A stretch of 64,000 bases of DNA from Pseudomonas saponiphila (lineage in GTDB: Bacteria > Pseudomonadota > Gammaproteobacteria > Pseudomonadales > Pseudomonadaceae), in the NCBI RefSeq assembly GCF_900105185.1, contig NZ_FNTJ01000001.1:3740501-3804500 (forward strand), written 5' to 3'. Position 1 is the stretch's first letter, and each line of letters starts with the position of its first letter. The notes beneath the pieces were generated by a model, which did not search any database, had not been told where the DNA came from, and was given only the letters and a program-made list of their open reading frames with translations. Both the position numbers and the translations under genes were made by a program. Shown one piece after another: positions 8,487-17,136 of the stretch.

Positions 8487-9149
8487 GTGCGCTTACTACT
8501 GATCGAGGACGACCAGCCCCTGGGCGAAGGTATCCACCAGGCCTTGAGCCGCGAAGGCTACACCGTGGACTGGCTCAGGGACGGCAACAGCGCGCTGCAT
8601 GCGCTGCTCAGCGAAACCTTCGACCTGGCCCTGCTCGATCTGGGGCTGCCGCGCCTGGACGGCCTGCAAGTGCTCAAGCGCCTGCGCGACAGCGGCTCGA
8701 CCCTGCCGGTGCTGATCCTCACCGCCCGGGACGCCACCGAGGATCGCATCGCCGGCCTCGACGCCGGCGCCGACGACTACCTGATCAAGCCCTTCGACCT
8801 GGATGAGCTCAAGGCCCGGCTGCGGGCCCTGCTGCGCCGCAGCGCCGGCCGTGCCCGGGTGTTGATCGAGCATGCAGGCATCAGCCTCGATCCGGGCAAC
8901 CAGCAGGTGCACTACCACGGCGAGCCGGTAGCCCTGACGCCCAAGGAATACCAGCTGCTCTACGAACTGCTCTCGCCGCCGGGCCGGGTGATGACCCGCG
9001 ACCGCCTGGTGCAACTGCTCTACGGCTGGAATGAAGAGGCCGAGAGCAACACCCTGGAAGTGCACATCCACCATTTGCGCAAGAAGTTCTCCGCCGACCT
9101 GATCCGCACCATTCGTGGGGTGGGTTACCTGGTGGAGGAGCGTCGATGA
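8487..9149 (+). CDS. OmpR-family response regulator (QseB/PmrA/CprR class)
   Basis: A 220-residue DNA-binding response regulator. The receiver domain starts MRLLLIEDDQ, with the phosphoacceptor aspartate at D51 (LALLDLGLP) and the conserved lysine in LIKPFD. The C-terminal winged helix ends in TIRGVGYLV. The GTG start at 8487 is preceded by AGGAG and keeps the canonical beta-1 strand; the ATG two bases upstream is out of frame. It overlaps the kinase gene by ATGA. Regulators of this subclass bind direct repeats like those at 4089-4146, so autoregulation of the whole operon is likely. Confidence 0.9.
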   Translation: MRLLLIEDDQPLGEGIHQALSREGYTVDWLRDGNSALHALLSETFDLALLDLGLPRLDGLQVLKRLRDSGSTLPVLILTARDATEDRIAGLDAGADDYLIKPFDLDELKARLRALLRRSAGRARVLIEHAGISLDPGNQQVHYHGEPVALTPKEYQLLYELLSPPGRVMTRDRLVQLLYGWNEEAESNTLEVHIHHLRKKFSADLIRTIRGVGYLVEERR

Positions 9150-10558
9150 ACTCGATCCGCCGGCGCACCCTGACCCTGATCATCGGTCTGCTGTTCGCCG
9201 GCCTGCTGATTCTGACCAGCTTCAACCTGCACGACAGCAACCACGAGATCGACGAAGTCTACGATGCCCAGCTGGCGCAACATGCCCGGCTGCTGCTGGG
9301 CATCATGCGCATGCCCAACAGCAGCATCGATCAGGCCCAGCTGTATCACGCCTTCAACCTGGCCCTGAGCCAGGCCATGCCCCAGGTCGACGGCCACCCT
9401 TACGAAAGCAAGATCGCCTTCCAGGTATGGAACCGCAAAGGCAACCTGCTGGTGCGCACCACCAGCGCCCCCACCTATGCCCTGCAACCGTTGGCCCCGG
9501 GCTTCGGCACCGCTCTGGACCCCAACGACCATCAGTGGCGCACCTTCACCCTCGACGACCCGGACTCGGGCCTGCGGATCTGGGTCGGCGAGCGGGTCGA
9601 TGTGCGCAGCGACCTGGTCAGCCGCATCATGCGCCACACCCTGTGGCCCAACGTCCTGGGCAGTCTGTTGCTGGCCGTGATCATCTGGCTGGCCATCGGC
9701 TGGGGCCTGCGCCCCCTGGCCAATATGGCCGCGATCCTGCGGGCGCGCCCCAGCGGCTCCCTGGAACCCTTGCACCTGGACCCCCTGCCCAGGGAGCTGG
9801 AACCCATGCAGGCGGCCCTCAACCGCATGCTGACGCAGATCCAGGAGCTGCTGGGCCGCGAACGGCGCTTCATTGCCGACGCCGCCCATGAGCTGCGCAC
9901 GCCCCTGGCGGTGTTGCGGGTGCACGCGCAGAACCTGCTGCAAGCCGGTACCGAAGAAGAACGCCGGGCCTCCCTGGAATCGCTGATCCTCGGCGTCGAC
10001 CGCGCCGGGCGCCTGGTCAACCAGCTGCTGACCATGGCCCGCCTGGAACCCAAGGCGCAGGTGCCCAGCGAACAGCTCATCGACCTGGCCCACACCGTGC
10101 GCGACAGCCTGGTGCAACTGACCCCATGGCTGCTGAACAAGGGCCTGGAACTGTCGTTCGACGTCGACGAACGCGCCTACCCGATCCGTGCCGAAGCGGC
10201 CTCCATCGATATCGCCCTGAACAACCTGATCAGCAACGCGGTGAACTTTTCACCGGCCAATGGCCTAATCAATGTGCGCCTGGCCCAGGTCGGCGAGCAT
10301 TTCGAACTCAGCGTCGAGGACCAGGGCCCGGGCATCGACGAAAGCCAGCGCGAGCGCTTGTTCGAGCGTTTCTACAGTCGCGGCAACGTCCACGGCGCCG
10401 GCCTTGGGCTGACCATCGTCAGCGTCATCGCCCGGCACCTGGGCGGCCGGATCAGCCTCGACAATCTGCCCCAGGGCGGCCTGCGCGCCACCCTGTCGAT
10501 CCCCTGCGATCAACCGCTGCAGCTGGGCAGTGCCTGGACGACGCGCCGCGAGCAATAG
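9146..10558 (+). CDS. Sensor histidine kinase (QseC/PmrB-like)
   Basis: A 470-residue inner-membrane kinase: TM1 about residues 9-27, a periplasmic sensor of about 140 residues resembling the 2CSK_N type, TM2 about 166-187, then the dimerisation helix with H248 in FIADAAHELRTPLA. The ATP-binding domain has the N box (NNLISNAVNFS), G1 (DQGPGI), an F box (ERFYSR) and G2 (GAGLGLTIV). It phosphorylates the regulator encoded immediately upstream. The signal is unknown; QseC-class kinases sense small molecules or envelope stress, and the co-transcribed periplasmic TPR protein is a candidate accessory. Last gene of the operon. Confidence 0.92.
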   Translation: MNSIRRRTLTLIIGLLFAGLLILTSFNLHDSNHEIDEVYDAQLAQHARLLLGIMRMPNSSIDQAQLYHAFNLALSQAMPQVDGHPYESKIAFQVWNRKGNLLVRTTSAPTYALQPLAPGFGTALDPNDHQWRTFTLDDPDSGLRIWVGERVDVRSDLVSRIMRHTLWPNVLGSLLLAVIIWLAIGWGLRPLANMAAILRARPSGSLEPLHLDPLPRELEPMQAALNRMLTQIQELLGRERRFIADAAHELRTPLAVLRVHAQNLLQAGTEEERRASLESLILGVDRAGRLVNQLLTMARLEPKAQVPSEQLIDLAHTVRDSLVQLTPWLLNKGLELSFDVDERAYPIRAEAASIDIALNNLISNAVNFSPANGLINVRLAQVGEHFELSVEDQGPGIDESQRERLFERFYSRGNVHGAGLGLTIVSVIARHLGGRISLDNLPQGGLRATLSIPCDQPLQLGSAWTTRREQ

Positions 10559-10586
10559 CCCGTGGGCGGGCGCCGGGACTGAACGC

Positions 10587-10961
10587 TCAGTCCGGCGTGG
10601 CCTTCGCGGACAGCGCGATCAAGTGCTCGCCGCAACCGAAGCCGCCCACCGCATTGTCGTACCAGGACACCTCCACCACCGCGATGCAGTCGTCATAGGA
10701 CTGCCCCACCAGCGTGCCGTCGGCCTTGAACACCCGCAGGTAGCCGCCAACGCTGTAGCGCGAACTGTCGCCATCGCCGGGCATGGTCATGCTGGGAATC
10801 CAGGTGCGCCAGCTGAACAAGCGGTATTTCTGGTAGTAGAAGGCCTGGTCGGGGCTGTAGCCGCGGCCCTGATACGGCGTGCCGTAGTAGAACAAGCCGT
10901 AGGCCTGGTACGCCAGGAACAGCGCCAGTGCGGCGCCCAGAACGAGTTTGATTTTTTGCAT
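10587..10961 (-). CDS. Hypothetical membrane-anchored/exported protein
   Basis: A 124-residue protein with an N-terminal hydrophobic helix (IKLVLGAALALFLAYQAYGL) acting as a signal anchor or uncleaved signal. The remainder is periplasmic and Tyr/Gly-rich (YYGTPYQGRGYSPDQAFYYQKY), with a pair of cysteines (DDCIAVVEV and GFGCGEH) that could form a disulfide. No family recognised. It faces the kinase gene convergently with a 28-bp gap. An in-frame upstream ATG (10997) is possible, but 10961 places the hydrophobic stretch at the N-terminus. Confidence 0.65.
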   Translation of the reverse strand: MQKIKLVLGAALALFLAYQAYGLFYYGTPYQGRGYSPDQAFYYQKYRLFSWRTWIPSMTMPGDGDSSRYSVGGYLRVFKADGTLVGQSYDDCIAVVEVSWYDNAVGGFGCGEHLIALSAKATPD

Positions 10962-11313
10962 CGCGAGGGTCGTTCCTTTTACCCGTGGGGTCTTCAAGAG
11001 GGGGCCGGTCCAGCGGGCTCAGGCAGGCCTGGACAAGTGCCTTGCACAGGGCCGGGCATGGTCCTGAGCGGCGGCATTCTAGAGCAATGGCGGCGCAAAA
11101 GAGAGCTGAGAATCGTGCGCGGCCAGGGCTGCCTGGCCCATGGGATCGACGCCGGGCCGGCTCGTTGACAAGCACCGTGGTGGCGCCGACCATCCGCCGC
11201 CGTCAGCACTGGCGGATGTCGCAAAGGCGTTGTTCGAGGTCGAATCCAGCCTGCCGGCCCAATGCGTGCTGTCCATACTCAAGGGCCTTGTCCCCTGGTA
11301 ATGGAATGCCCTT
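10962..11313. other. Intergenic region, 352 bp
   Basis: It lies between two divergent genes and presumably holds both promoters. I see no convincing gene, terminator or operator here. Confidence 0.5.
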
Positions 11314-12249
11314 GTGAACCTGCCACCGGTCCTGCCCGACATCACCCCTGCCCTGGTCAACCCGATACGCCTGGACCAGGACGATCTGCGTCACTTCAAG
11401 GAGCGTGGCTTCATCAAGTTGCGCAGTCTGTTGACCCCCGCGGCCATCCTGCAACTGCGCGAACTGGCCGACAGTCAACTGCGCGCAACGCCCTCGGGCG
11501 CCTCGGCCCATGGTGACGGCTTCAGTCGCCTGACTCACCGGGTGACCCAGGTCGGCATCCTTGAGCGACTCTATCGGCAACCGGCATTTACCCAAGTGCT
11601 GACCTCGCTCTGCGGCTGCCGGCTGATCATGAGCGAGGCCCAGAGCTTCGAGCTGGGGGTGGGACGCTCGGGTTTTGCCTGGCATTACGACTCGCTGAAC
11701 TTTCGCTACATCCGCCCCCAGGACCCGGCCTTCAGCCTGTGGCTGCCGTTGCAGCCGATCCGCCCCGAGCGGCAGGGTGGCGGCATGGCCTGGGTGCCGC
11801 TGTCGCGGTTCTCGGCCCAGGCGAACTTCCAGTTCTCGCGCCTGTTGGCGGAAAAGCTGGCCCGGGGCGAGTCGATCGAGGATTTTTCCGCGCACCTGCG
11901 CCAGACCTACTGCACCCCCGGCCTACTCACCGACAGCTTCGAACAACAGCGCATCGAAGAAGCCTTCGAACCCGGCGACGCCCTGCTGTTCAGCAAGTAC
12001 CTGTGGCACCGCTCCAGCCCGCTGCTGGCCGGCGACCTGGAGCGGCGCCAGGCCGTGACCTTGCGCTTGCTGGACTGGCGCGCGCGCCTCGATCCACTGC
12101 TGCTGGACGGCGAAACCCGCAGCGCCGGCGGGCTCGGCATGGGCCTGGACGGCGGCCCGCTGAACCCGGTGTCCTATGGCTCGCGTTTCGTCGATCTGCA
12201 GCCCGGGGCGCCGATCCGCAGCTCGGCCCATTGCGGGCCGATTCTCTGA
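11314..12249 (+). CDS. Phytanoyl-CoA dioxygenase (PhyH) family protein
   Basis: A 311-residue Fe(II)/2-oxoglutarate-dependent oxygenase-like protein. The HxD iron-binding motif is H124-x-D126 (AWHYDSLN), and the distal histidine is probably H232 (LWHRSSPL), followed about 20 residues later by an arginine (VTLRLLDWR) that could bind 2-oxoglutarate. The size fits PhyH family members, which hydroxylate or halogenate small molecules. The start is a GTG at 11314, with GGAA seven bases upstream; no in-frame ATG gives a longer protein. It is convergent with the LysR gene (6-bp gap). Substrate unknown. Confidence 0.75.
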   Translation: MNLPPVLPDITPALVNPIRLDQDDLRHFKERGFIKLRSLLTPAAILQLRELADSQLRATPSGASAHGDGFSRLTHRVTQVGILERLYRQPAFTQVLTSLCGCRLIMSEAQSFELGVGRSGFAWHYDSLNFRYIRPQDPAFSLWLPLQPIRPERQGGGMAWVPLSRFSAQANFQFSRLLAEKLARGESIEDFSAHLRQTYCTPGLLTDSFEQQRIEEAFEPGDALLFSKYLWHRSSPLLAGDLERRQAVTLRLLDWRARLDPLLLDGETRSAGGLGMGLDGGPLNPVSYGSRFVDLQPGAPIRSSAHCGPIL

Positions 12250-12255
12250 GCACGG

Positions 12256-13149
12256 CTAGGGTTGGGGCCCCAGCAACACCTGTTGCTGGGCCGCGCACAG
12301 CTCCATCAGGTAGTCCCAGACCACCCGCAAGCGCACCGACTTGTGCAGCTCGCGGCGGGTGCTGATCCAGTAGGCGCGCTGGATGCTCTCGGCCGGCAAC
12401 AGCGGCACCAGTTGCGGGTCGGCGGCGGCCATGTAGCACGGCAGCACGGCGATCCCCAGGCCGGAACGGGCCGCCTCCTGCTGGGCGATGACGCTGGTGC
12501 TGTGGAACACCACTTGCGGGTTGCGGCAGAACTGGTTGAGGAACATCAGCTCCTGGCTGAACAGCAGGTCGTCGACGTAGCCGATCCAGGCGTGGCGCCC
12601 CAGGTCTTCGCGGCTGCGCAGGGACGGCGCGCGGTCCAGGTAGCCTTGGCTGGCGTAGAGCGCCAGGCGGTAGTCGGTGAGCTTGCGGGTCACCAGCATG
12701 TCGGCGCTGGGGCGCTCCAGGTGAATGCTGATTTCCGCCTCGCGGTTGAGAATGCTGACAAAACGCGGCACCGCCACCAGTTCCACTTCCAGCCCCGGGT
12801 AACGCTCGAACAGCGCGGACATGCGCCCGGCGAGAAACTTCACCCCCAGGCCTTCGGTGACCCCCACGCGGATCTTGCCCAGGGGCGCGCTGGACTGGGT
12901 GATTTCCTCCTGGGCCAGCAAAGCGACGTTTTCCATGGCCTCGGCGTGCTTGAGCAGCGCCTCGCCAGCCGGGGTCAGTTGGTAGCCCTGGGCCTGCTGG
13001 ACGAACAGCGCGGTGCCCAGGGCCTGCTCTACCGCCTCGATATGCCGGGCCACGGTGGCGTGGGTGGTGTTCAGCCGGCGCGCCGCGGTAAGCAGGCGCC
13101 CGCTGCGTTGCAGTTCAAGAAAGTAGCGCAGGTCGTTCCAGTCGAACAT
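12256..13149 (-). CDS. LysR-family transcriptional regulator
   Basis: A 297-residue LTTR. The N-terminal winged helix-turn-helix reads WNDLRYFLELQRSGRLLTAARRL..THATVARHIEAVE, and is followed by a linker helix and a periplasmic-binding-like effector domain (KIRVGVTEGLGVKFL...). It is divergent from the GMC oxidoreductase gene, 133 bp away, which it most likely controls. The pattern resembles regulators of alcohol/choline-type catabolic genes, but the effector is unknown. Confidence 0.92.
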   Translation of the reverse strand: MFDWNDLRYFLELQRSGRLLTAARRLNTTHATVARHIEAVEQALGTALFVQQAQGYQLTPAGEALLKHAEAMENVALLAQEEITQSSAPLGKIRVGVTEGLGVKFLAGRMSALFERYPGLEVELVAVPRFVSILNREAEISIHLERPSADMLVTRKLTDYRLALYASQGYLDRAPSLRSREDLGRHAWIGYVDDLLFSQELMFLNQFCRNPQVVFHSTSVIAQQEAARSGLGIAVLPCYMAAADPQLVPLLPAESIQRAYWISTRRELHKSVRLRVVWDYLMELCAAQQQVLLGPQP

Positions 13150-13180
13150 GGAAAATCCTTATCGATGTCGAGGTCGGCGA

Positions 13181-13240
13181 TTGTTAGAAAACGCACAGCG
13201 GGTGGGCAAAAACTAACATTCTTTTAACGAAAGCTAACAA
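13181..13240. promoter_or_regulatory. LysR/GMC divergent control region
   Basis: TTGTTAG (13181-13187) is matched by its reverse complement CTAACAA (13234-13240), with another CTAACA at 13213-13218. This AT-rich patch lies between the divergent LysR and GMC genes, where an LTTR would bind. No footprint data; the operator call is inference. Confidence 0.4.
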
Positions 13241-13282
13241 CTAGGATGAGGCAACAAGAATCAGAACAAGAAGAGGTCACGG

Positions 13283-14929
13283 ATGCTTCCCGCCTTTGAC
13301 GCCTACGACTACATCGTGGTCGGCGCCGGTCCCGCCGGCTGTCTGCTGGCCAATCGCCTGTCGGCCAACCCCCAGCATCGGGTGCTGCTGCTGGAAGCCG
13401 GCGGTCGCGACAACTACCCCTGGATCCACATTCCCGTCGGCTACCTGTTCTGCATCGGCAATCCGCGCACCGACTGGTGCTTCAAGACCGAAGCCGAACC
13501 GGGCCTGCAGGGCCGCAGCCTGAGCTACCCGCGGGGCAAGGTGCTGGGGGGCTGCTCGTCGATCAACGGCATGATCTACATGCGCGGCCAGGCCGCCGAC
13601 TATGACGATTGGGCCGCCGCAGGCAACCCGGGCTGGAGCTGGCAGGATGTGCTGCCGCTGTTCAGGAAAAGCGAGAATCACTTTGCCGGCGACAGCCAGC
13701 TGCACGGCGCCGCCGGCGAATGGCGGGTCGAGCGCCAGCGCCTGTCGTGGCCGATCCTCGATGCCTTTCGCACGGCCGCCGAGCAGAGCGGCATCGCCAG
13801 CATCGATGACTTCAACGGCGGCGACAACGAAGGCTGCGGCTACTTCCAGGTCAACCAGAAGGCCGGGGTACGCTGGAACGCCGCCAAGGCCTTTCTCAAG
13901 CCGATCGCCCAGCGCGCCAATCTGGTGGTGCTGACCGGGGTCGAGGTACAGCGGCTGATCCTCGAAAACGCTCGCGCCACGGCGGTACGGGCCTTCAGCC
14001 AAGGCCGTCAGGTGGACTTCAAGGCGCGCCGGGAAATCATCCTGTGCGCCGGTTCCATTGGCTCGCCGAGCATTCTCCAGCGCTCCGGAATTGGCCCAAG
14101 CGAGCTTCTGCAACGCTTGGGGATCGGCGTCAGCCATGCCCTGCCCGGGGTCGGCGGCAACCTGCAGGACCACCTGCAACTGCGCTTGATCTACCAGCTG
14201 GAAAACGCCCGCACCCTGAACCAGATCGCCTCCAGCCTGTGGGGCAAGATGGGCATGGGCCTGCGCTACCTGTATGACCGCAGCGGCCCGCTGTCCATGG
14301 CCCCGAGCCAGCTTGGCGCCTTTGCCCGCTCGGGCCCGGAGCAGACCCGGGCCAACCTTGAATACCACGTGCAGCCGCTGTCCCTGGAGCGCTTCGGCGA
14401 GCCCTTGCACAGTTTCCCGGCCTTTACCGCCTCGGTCTGCGACCTGCGCCCGCAGAGCCGCGGCCGGGTCGAGATCCGCTCCGTGGAAGCCGGCGCGGCG
14501 CCGTTGATCCAGCCCAACTACCTGAGCCACCCCGAAGACCTGCGGGTCGCCGCCGACGCCATTCGCCTGACCCGGCGCATCGTCGGCGCGCCGGCCCTGC
14601 AGCCGTTCAACCCCCGGGAATACCTGCCAGGGCCGCAACTGCAAAGTGAAGAGCAGTTGCATGAAGCGGCGGCGCGGATCGGCACCACCATCTTCCACCC
14701 GGTGGGCACCTGCCGCATGGGCAGCGACGCCGACGCCGTGGTGGACGCGCAACTGCGGGTGCACGGCATTCCCGGGTTGCGCATTGCCGATGCCTCGATC
14801 ATGCCGCGCATCACCTCGGGCAATACCTGCTCGCCGACCCTGATGATCGCCGAGAAGGCTGCCGAACTGATTCTTGCCGGCGTCCCCAGGAACAGCGTCC
14901 AGCACAAGGAACCCGCCACCTCGACATGA
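13283..14929 (+). CDS. GMC-family oxidoreductase (choline/alcohol dehydrogenase-like)
   Basis: A 548-residue FAD-dependent alcohol dehydrogenase or oxidase. The Rossmann motif is VVGAGPAGCLLANRL near residue 13, followed by GGRDNYPW. The GMC signature is GKVLGGCSSINGMIYMRG, and the second is GSIGSPSILQRSGIGP. The active-site region HPVGTCRMG carries the conserved histidine, and the C-terminal block is SGNTCSPTLMIAEKAA. AlkJ-type and choline dehydrogenases share this layout. Start ATG 13283 has AAGAGG upstream. It is divergent from a LysR gene. A REP cluster and an MFS transporter follow, so the two may form one catabolic unit. Confidence 0.9.
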   Translation: MLPAFDAYDYIVVGAGPAGCLLANRLSANPQHRVLLLEAGGRDNYPWIHIPVGYLFCIGNPRTDWCFKTEAEPGLQGRSLSYPRGKVLGGCSSINGMIYMRGQAADYDDWAAAGNPGWSWQDVLPLFRKSENHFAGDSQLHGAAGEWRVERQRLSWPILDAFRTAAEQSGIASIDDFNGGDNEGCGYFQVNQKAGVRWNAAKAFLKPIAQRANLVVLTGVEVQRLILENARATAVRAFSQGRQVDFKARREIILCAGSIGSPSILQRSGIGPSELLQRLGIGVSHALPGVGGNLQDHLQLRLIYQLENARTLNQIASSLWGKMGMGLRYLYDRSGPLSMAPSQLGAFARSGPEQTRANLEYHVQPLSLERFGEPLHSFPAFTASVCDLRPQSRGRVEIRSVEAGAAPLIQPNYLSHPEDLRVAADAIRLTRRIVGAPALQPFNPREYLPGPQLQSEEQLHEAAARIGTTIFHPVGTCRMGSDADAVVDAQLRVHGIPGLRIADASIMPRITSGNTCSPTLMIAEKAAELILAGVPRNSVQHKEPATST

Positions 14930-14940
14930 CCCTGAGATGG

Positions 14941-15238
14941 GAACCGGCTGGCCGGTGAAGGTGCCCCAAGGCCGGCGCTCGGCTCAAGGGCCTGTTCGCT
15001 GGCAAGCCAGCTCCTACGGAACGGCAGGAACAGATGCACCCGATGTAGGAGCCGGCTTGCCGGCGAAGGCGCACCCCAAGGCCGGCGACCGGCTAAAGGG
15101 GCTCTTCGCTGGCAAGCCAGCTCCTACGGGATGGCAGGAACAGGTGTACCCGATGTAGGAGCCGGCTTGCCGGCGAAGGCGTCTGCAAGGCCGGCACCTG
15201 ACTCAGGGGCCTGTTCGCTGGCAAGCCAGCTCCTACGG
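14941..15238. repeat. REP cluster (about 110-bp period)
   Basis: TTCGCTGGCAAGCCAGCTCC starts at 14995, 15105 and 15214, alternating with inverted GTAGGAGCCGGCTTGCCGGC at 15045 and 15155. A degenerate half opens the cluster at 14941. The spacers (AAGGCCGGC..., GGCAGGAACAG) are also related. The 418-bp gap between the GMC and MFS genes otherwise holds only the MFS promoter and the ribosome site TAAGGAAG. Confidence 0.92.
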
Positions 15239-15347
15239 TCGGCAGGGAAACGAAGGCTTAACGCGCGCGCGATAAGCCCGCAACAACGGCGCCGGTCACG
15301 GCGTCGGCAGTGGAACAACAACAATAATCACTGTAAGGAAGCCCCCC

Positions 15348-16970
15348 ATGTCAGAACACGTACAGCCCCTGAACCCGACCCTGCAGGACACCACCGCCCA
15401 TGGCGGGCAGAAGGTCATCTTCGCCTCGTCCCTCGGCACGGTGTTCGAGTGGTATGACTTCTTTCTCTATGGCGCCCTGGCGGCGGTGATCAGCAAGCAG
15501 TTCTTCGCCGGGGTCAACGACACCACGGCGTTCATCTTCGCCTTGATGGCCTTCGCCGCCGGCTTCGTGGTGCGCCCCTTCGGCGCCCTGGTGTTCGGCC
15601 GCCTGGGGGACATGATCGGGCGCAAGTACACCTTCCTCGCCACCATCATCCTCATGGGCATGGCCACCTTCGCCGTGGGCCTGCTGCCCAACTACGCCAG
15701 CATCGGCATCGCCGCGCCGATCATCCTGGTGGCCCTGCGCATGCTCCAGGGGCTGGCCCTGGGCGGTGAATACGGCGGCGCCGCGACCTATGTCGCCGAG
15801 CACGCGCCCCAGGGCAAGCGTGGCTTGCACACCAGCTGGATCCAGTCCACCGCGACCCTGGGCCTGCTGCTGTCGCTGCTGGTGGTGCTGGCCTGCCGTT
15901 ACTTCACTGGCGATCAGTTCGAGGTCTGGGGCTGGCGCCTGCCATTCCTGCTGTCCATCGTCCTGCTGGGCATTTCCACCTGGATCCGCATGAGCCTGCA
16001 CGAGTCGCCGGCCTTCCTGAAAATGAAGGAGGAAGGCCGTGCCAGCAAGGCGCCGATCCGCGAGTCGTTCGGCAAATGGGAGAACCTCAAGGTGGTGCTG
16101 ATCGCCCTGTTCAGCATCAACGCCGGGCAGGCGGTGACCTTCTATGCCGCGCAGTTCTACGTTTTGTTCTTCCTCACCCAGTTCCTCAAGATGGACCCGG
16201 CTCTGGCCAACAGCCTGTTGATCATCAGCGTGGTGATCGGCGCGCCGATGTTCATCTTCTTCGGCTGGCTCTCGGACAAGGTCGGCCGCAAGCCGGTGCT
16301 GATGCTCGGCCTGTTGCTGGCCACGCTGCTGTACTTCCCGATCTTCAAGGCCCTGGCCCACTACGCCAACCCGGCCATCGACCAGGCCAGCCGCCAGGCG
16401 CCGATCAGCGTCAGCGCCGACCCGGCCACCTGCACCTTCCAGTTCGACCCGGTGGGCAAGGCGCGTTTCGACAGCCCCTGCGACAAGGTCAAGACCTTCC
16501 TGGTGAAACAGGGCCTGCCCTATAACAGCGTCGCCGCCCCCGCCGGCAGCCCGGTGCAGGTCAGCGTCGGCGAGGTGAAGATCGACGGCTTCGATGAAGC
16601 CGCCCTGCGCGGCGCGGTGACCCTGGCCGGCTATCCGCAGCAGGCCGACACCCAGAACGTCAACAAACCCATGGTGGTGCTGCTGATCGTGGCCCTGATC
16701 CTGATTGCCGCCATGTGCTACGGCCCGTTGGCGGCGCTGATGGTGGAGCTGTTCCCGACCCGCATCCGCTACACCTCGATGTCCCTGCCCTATCACATCG
16801 GCAATGGCTGGTTCGGCGGTTTCCTGCCGACCGTGTCCTTTGCCTTGGTGGTGTACACCGGCGATATCTTCTATGGCCTGTGGTACCCGGTGCTGATTAC
16901 CGGGGTCAGCCTGGTGGTGGGGTTGCTGTGCCTGCGCGAAACCCGTGATGTGGACATCAACCATGGCTGA
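15348..16970 (+). CDS. MFS metabolite:H+ symporter (ProP/ShiA-like) with a large extramembrane insertion
   Basis: A 540-residue inner-membrane transporter. Family signatures are FEWYDFFLYG, the loop 2-3 motif FGRLGDMIGRKYTF, and RMLQGLALGGEYGG. These are typical of the metabolite:H+ symporter subfamily, which takes up organic acids, betaines or shikimate. Between the helices ending at KALAHYAN and starting at NKPMVVLL, about residues 334-439 form a hydrophilic insertion with two cysteines (ATCTFQFDP and SPCDKV). A related insertion is found in some long members. Start ATG has TAAGGA upstream. REP elements flank it on both sides. Substrate unknown; it could serve the GMC enzyme upstream. Confidence 0.88.
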   Translation: MSEHVQPLNPTLQDTTAHGGQKVIFASSLGTVFEWYDFFLYGALAAVISKQFFAGVNDTTAFIFALMAFAAGFVVRPFGALVFGRLGDMIGRKYTFLATIILMGMATFAVGLLPNYASIGIAAPIILVALRMLQGLALGGEYGGAATYVAEHAPQGKRGLHTSWIQSTATLGLLLSLLVVLACRYFTGDQFEVWGWRLPFLLSIVLLGISTWIRMSLHESPAFLKMKEEGRASKAPIRESFGKWENLKVVLIALFSINAGQAVTFYAAQFYVLFFLTQFLKMDPALANSLLIISVVIGAPMFIFFGWLSDKVGRKPVLMLGLLLATLLYFPIFKALAHYANPAIDQASRQAPISVSADPATCTFQFDPVGKARFDSPCDKVKTFLVKQGLPYNSVAAPAGSPVQVSVGEVKIDGFDEAALRGAVTLAGYPQQADTQNVNKPMVVLLIVALILIAAMCYGPLAALMVELFPTRIRYTSMSLPYHIGNGWFGGFLPTVSFALVVYTGDIFYGLWYPVLITGVSLVVGLLCLRETRDVDINHG

Positions 16971-16985
16971 CGAGGCCTTGTGCTT

Positions 16986-17067
16986 GTAGGAGCCGGCTTG
17001 CCGGCGAAGGCGTCCGCAAGGCAGGCACCTGGCTTGCGGGCCTCTTCGCTGGCAAGCCAGCTCCTAC
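16986..17067. repeat. REP inverted pair
   Basis: GTAGGAGCCGGCTTGCCGGC at 16986 is paired with TTCGCTGGCAAGCCAGCTCC ending near 17065. This BIME-like pair lies 16 bp after the MFS stop codon. Confidence 0.92.
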
Positions 17068-17136
17068 GAGGGACCGGCTTGAATAAAGCGCTGCTTTGCG
17101 CCACTGTCTCGGCACTTTTTCCGGCGGAGACCGAAC

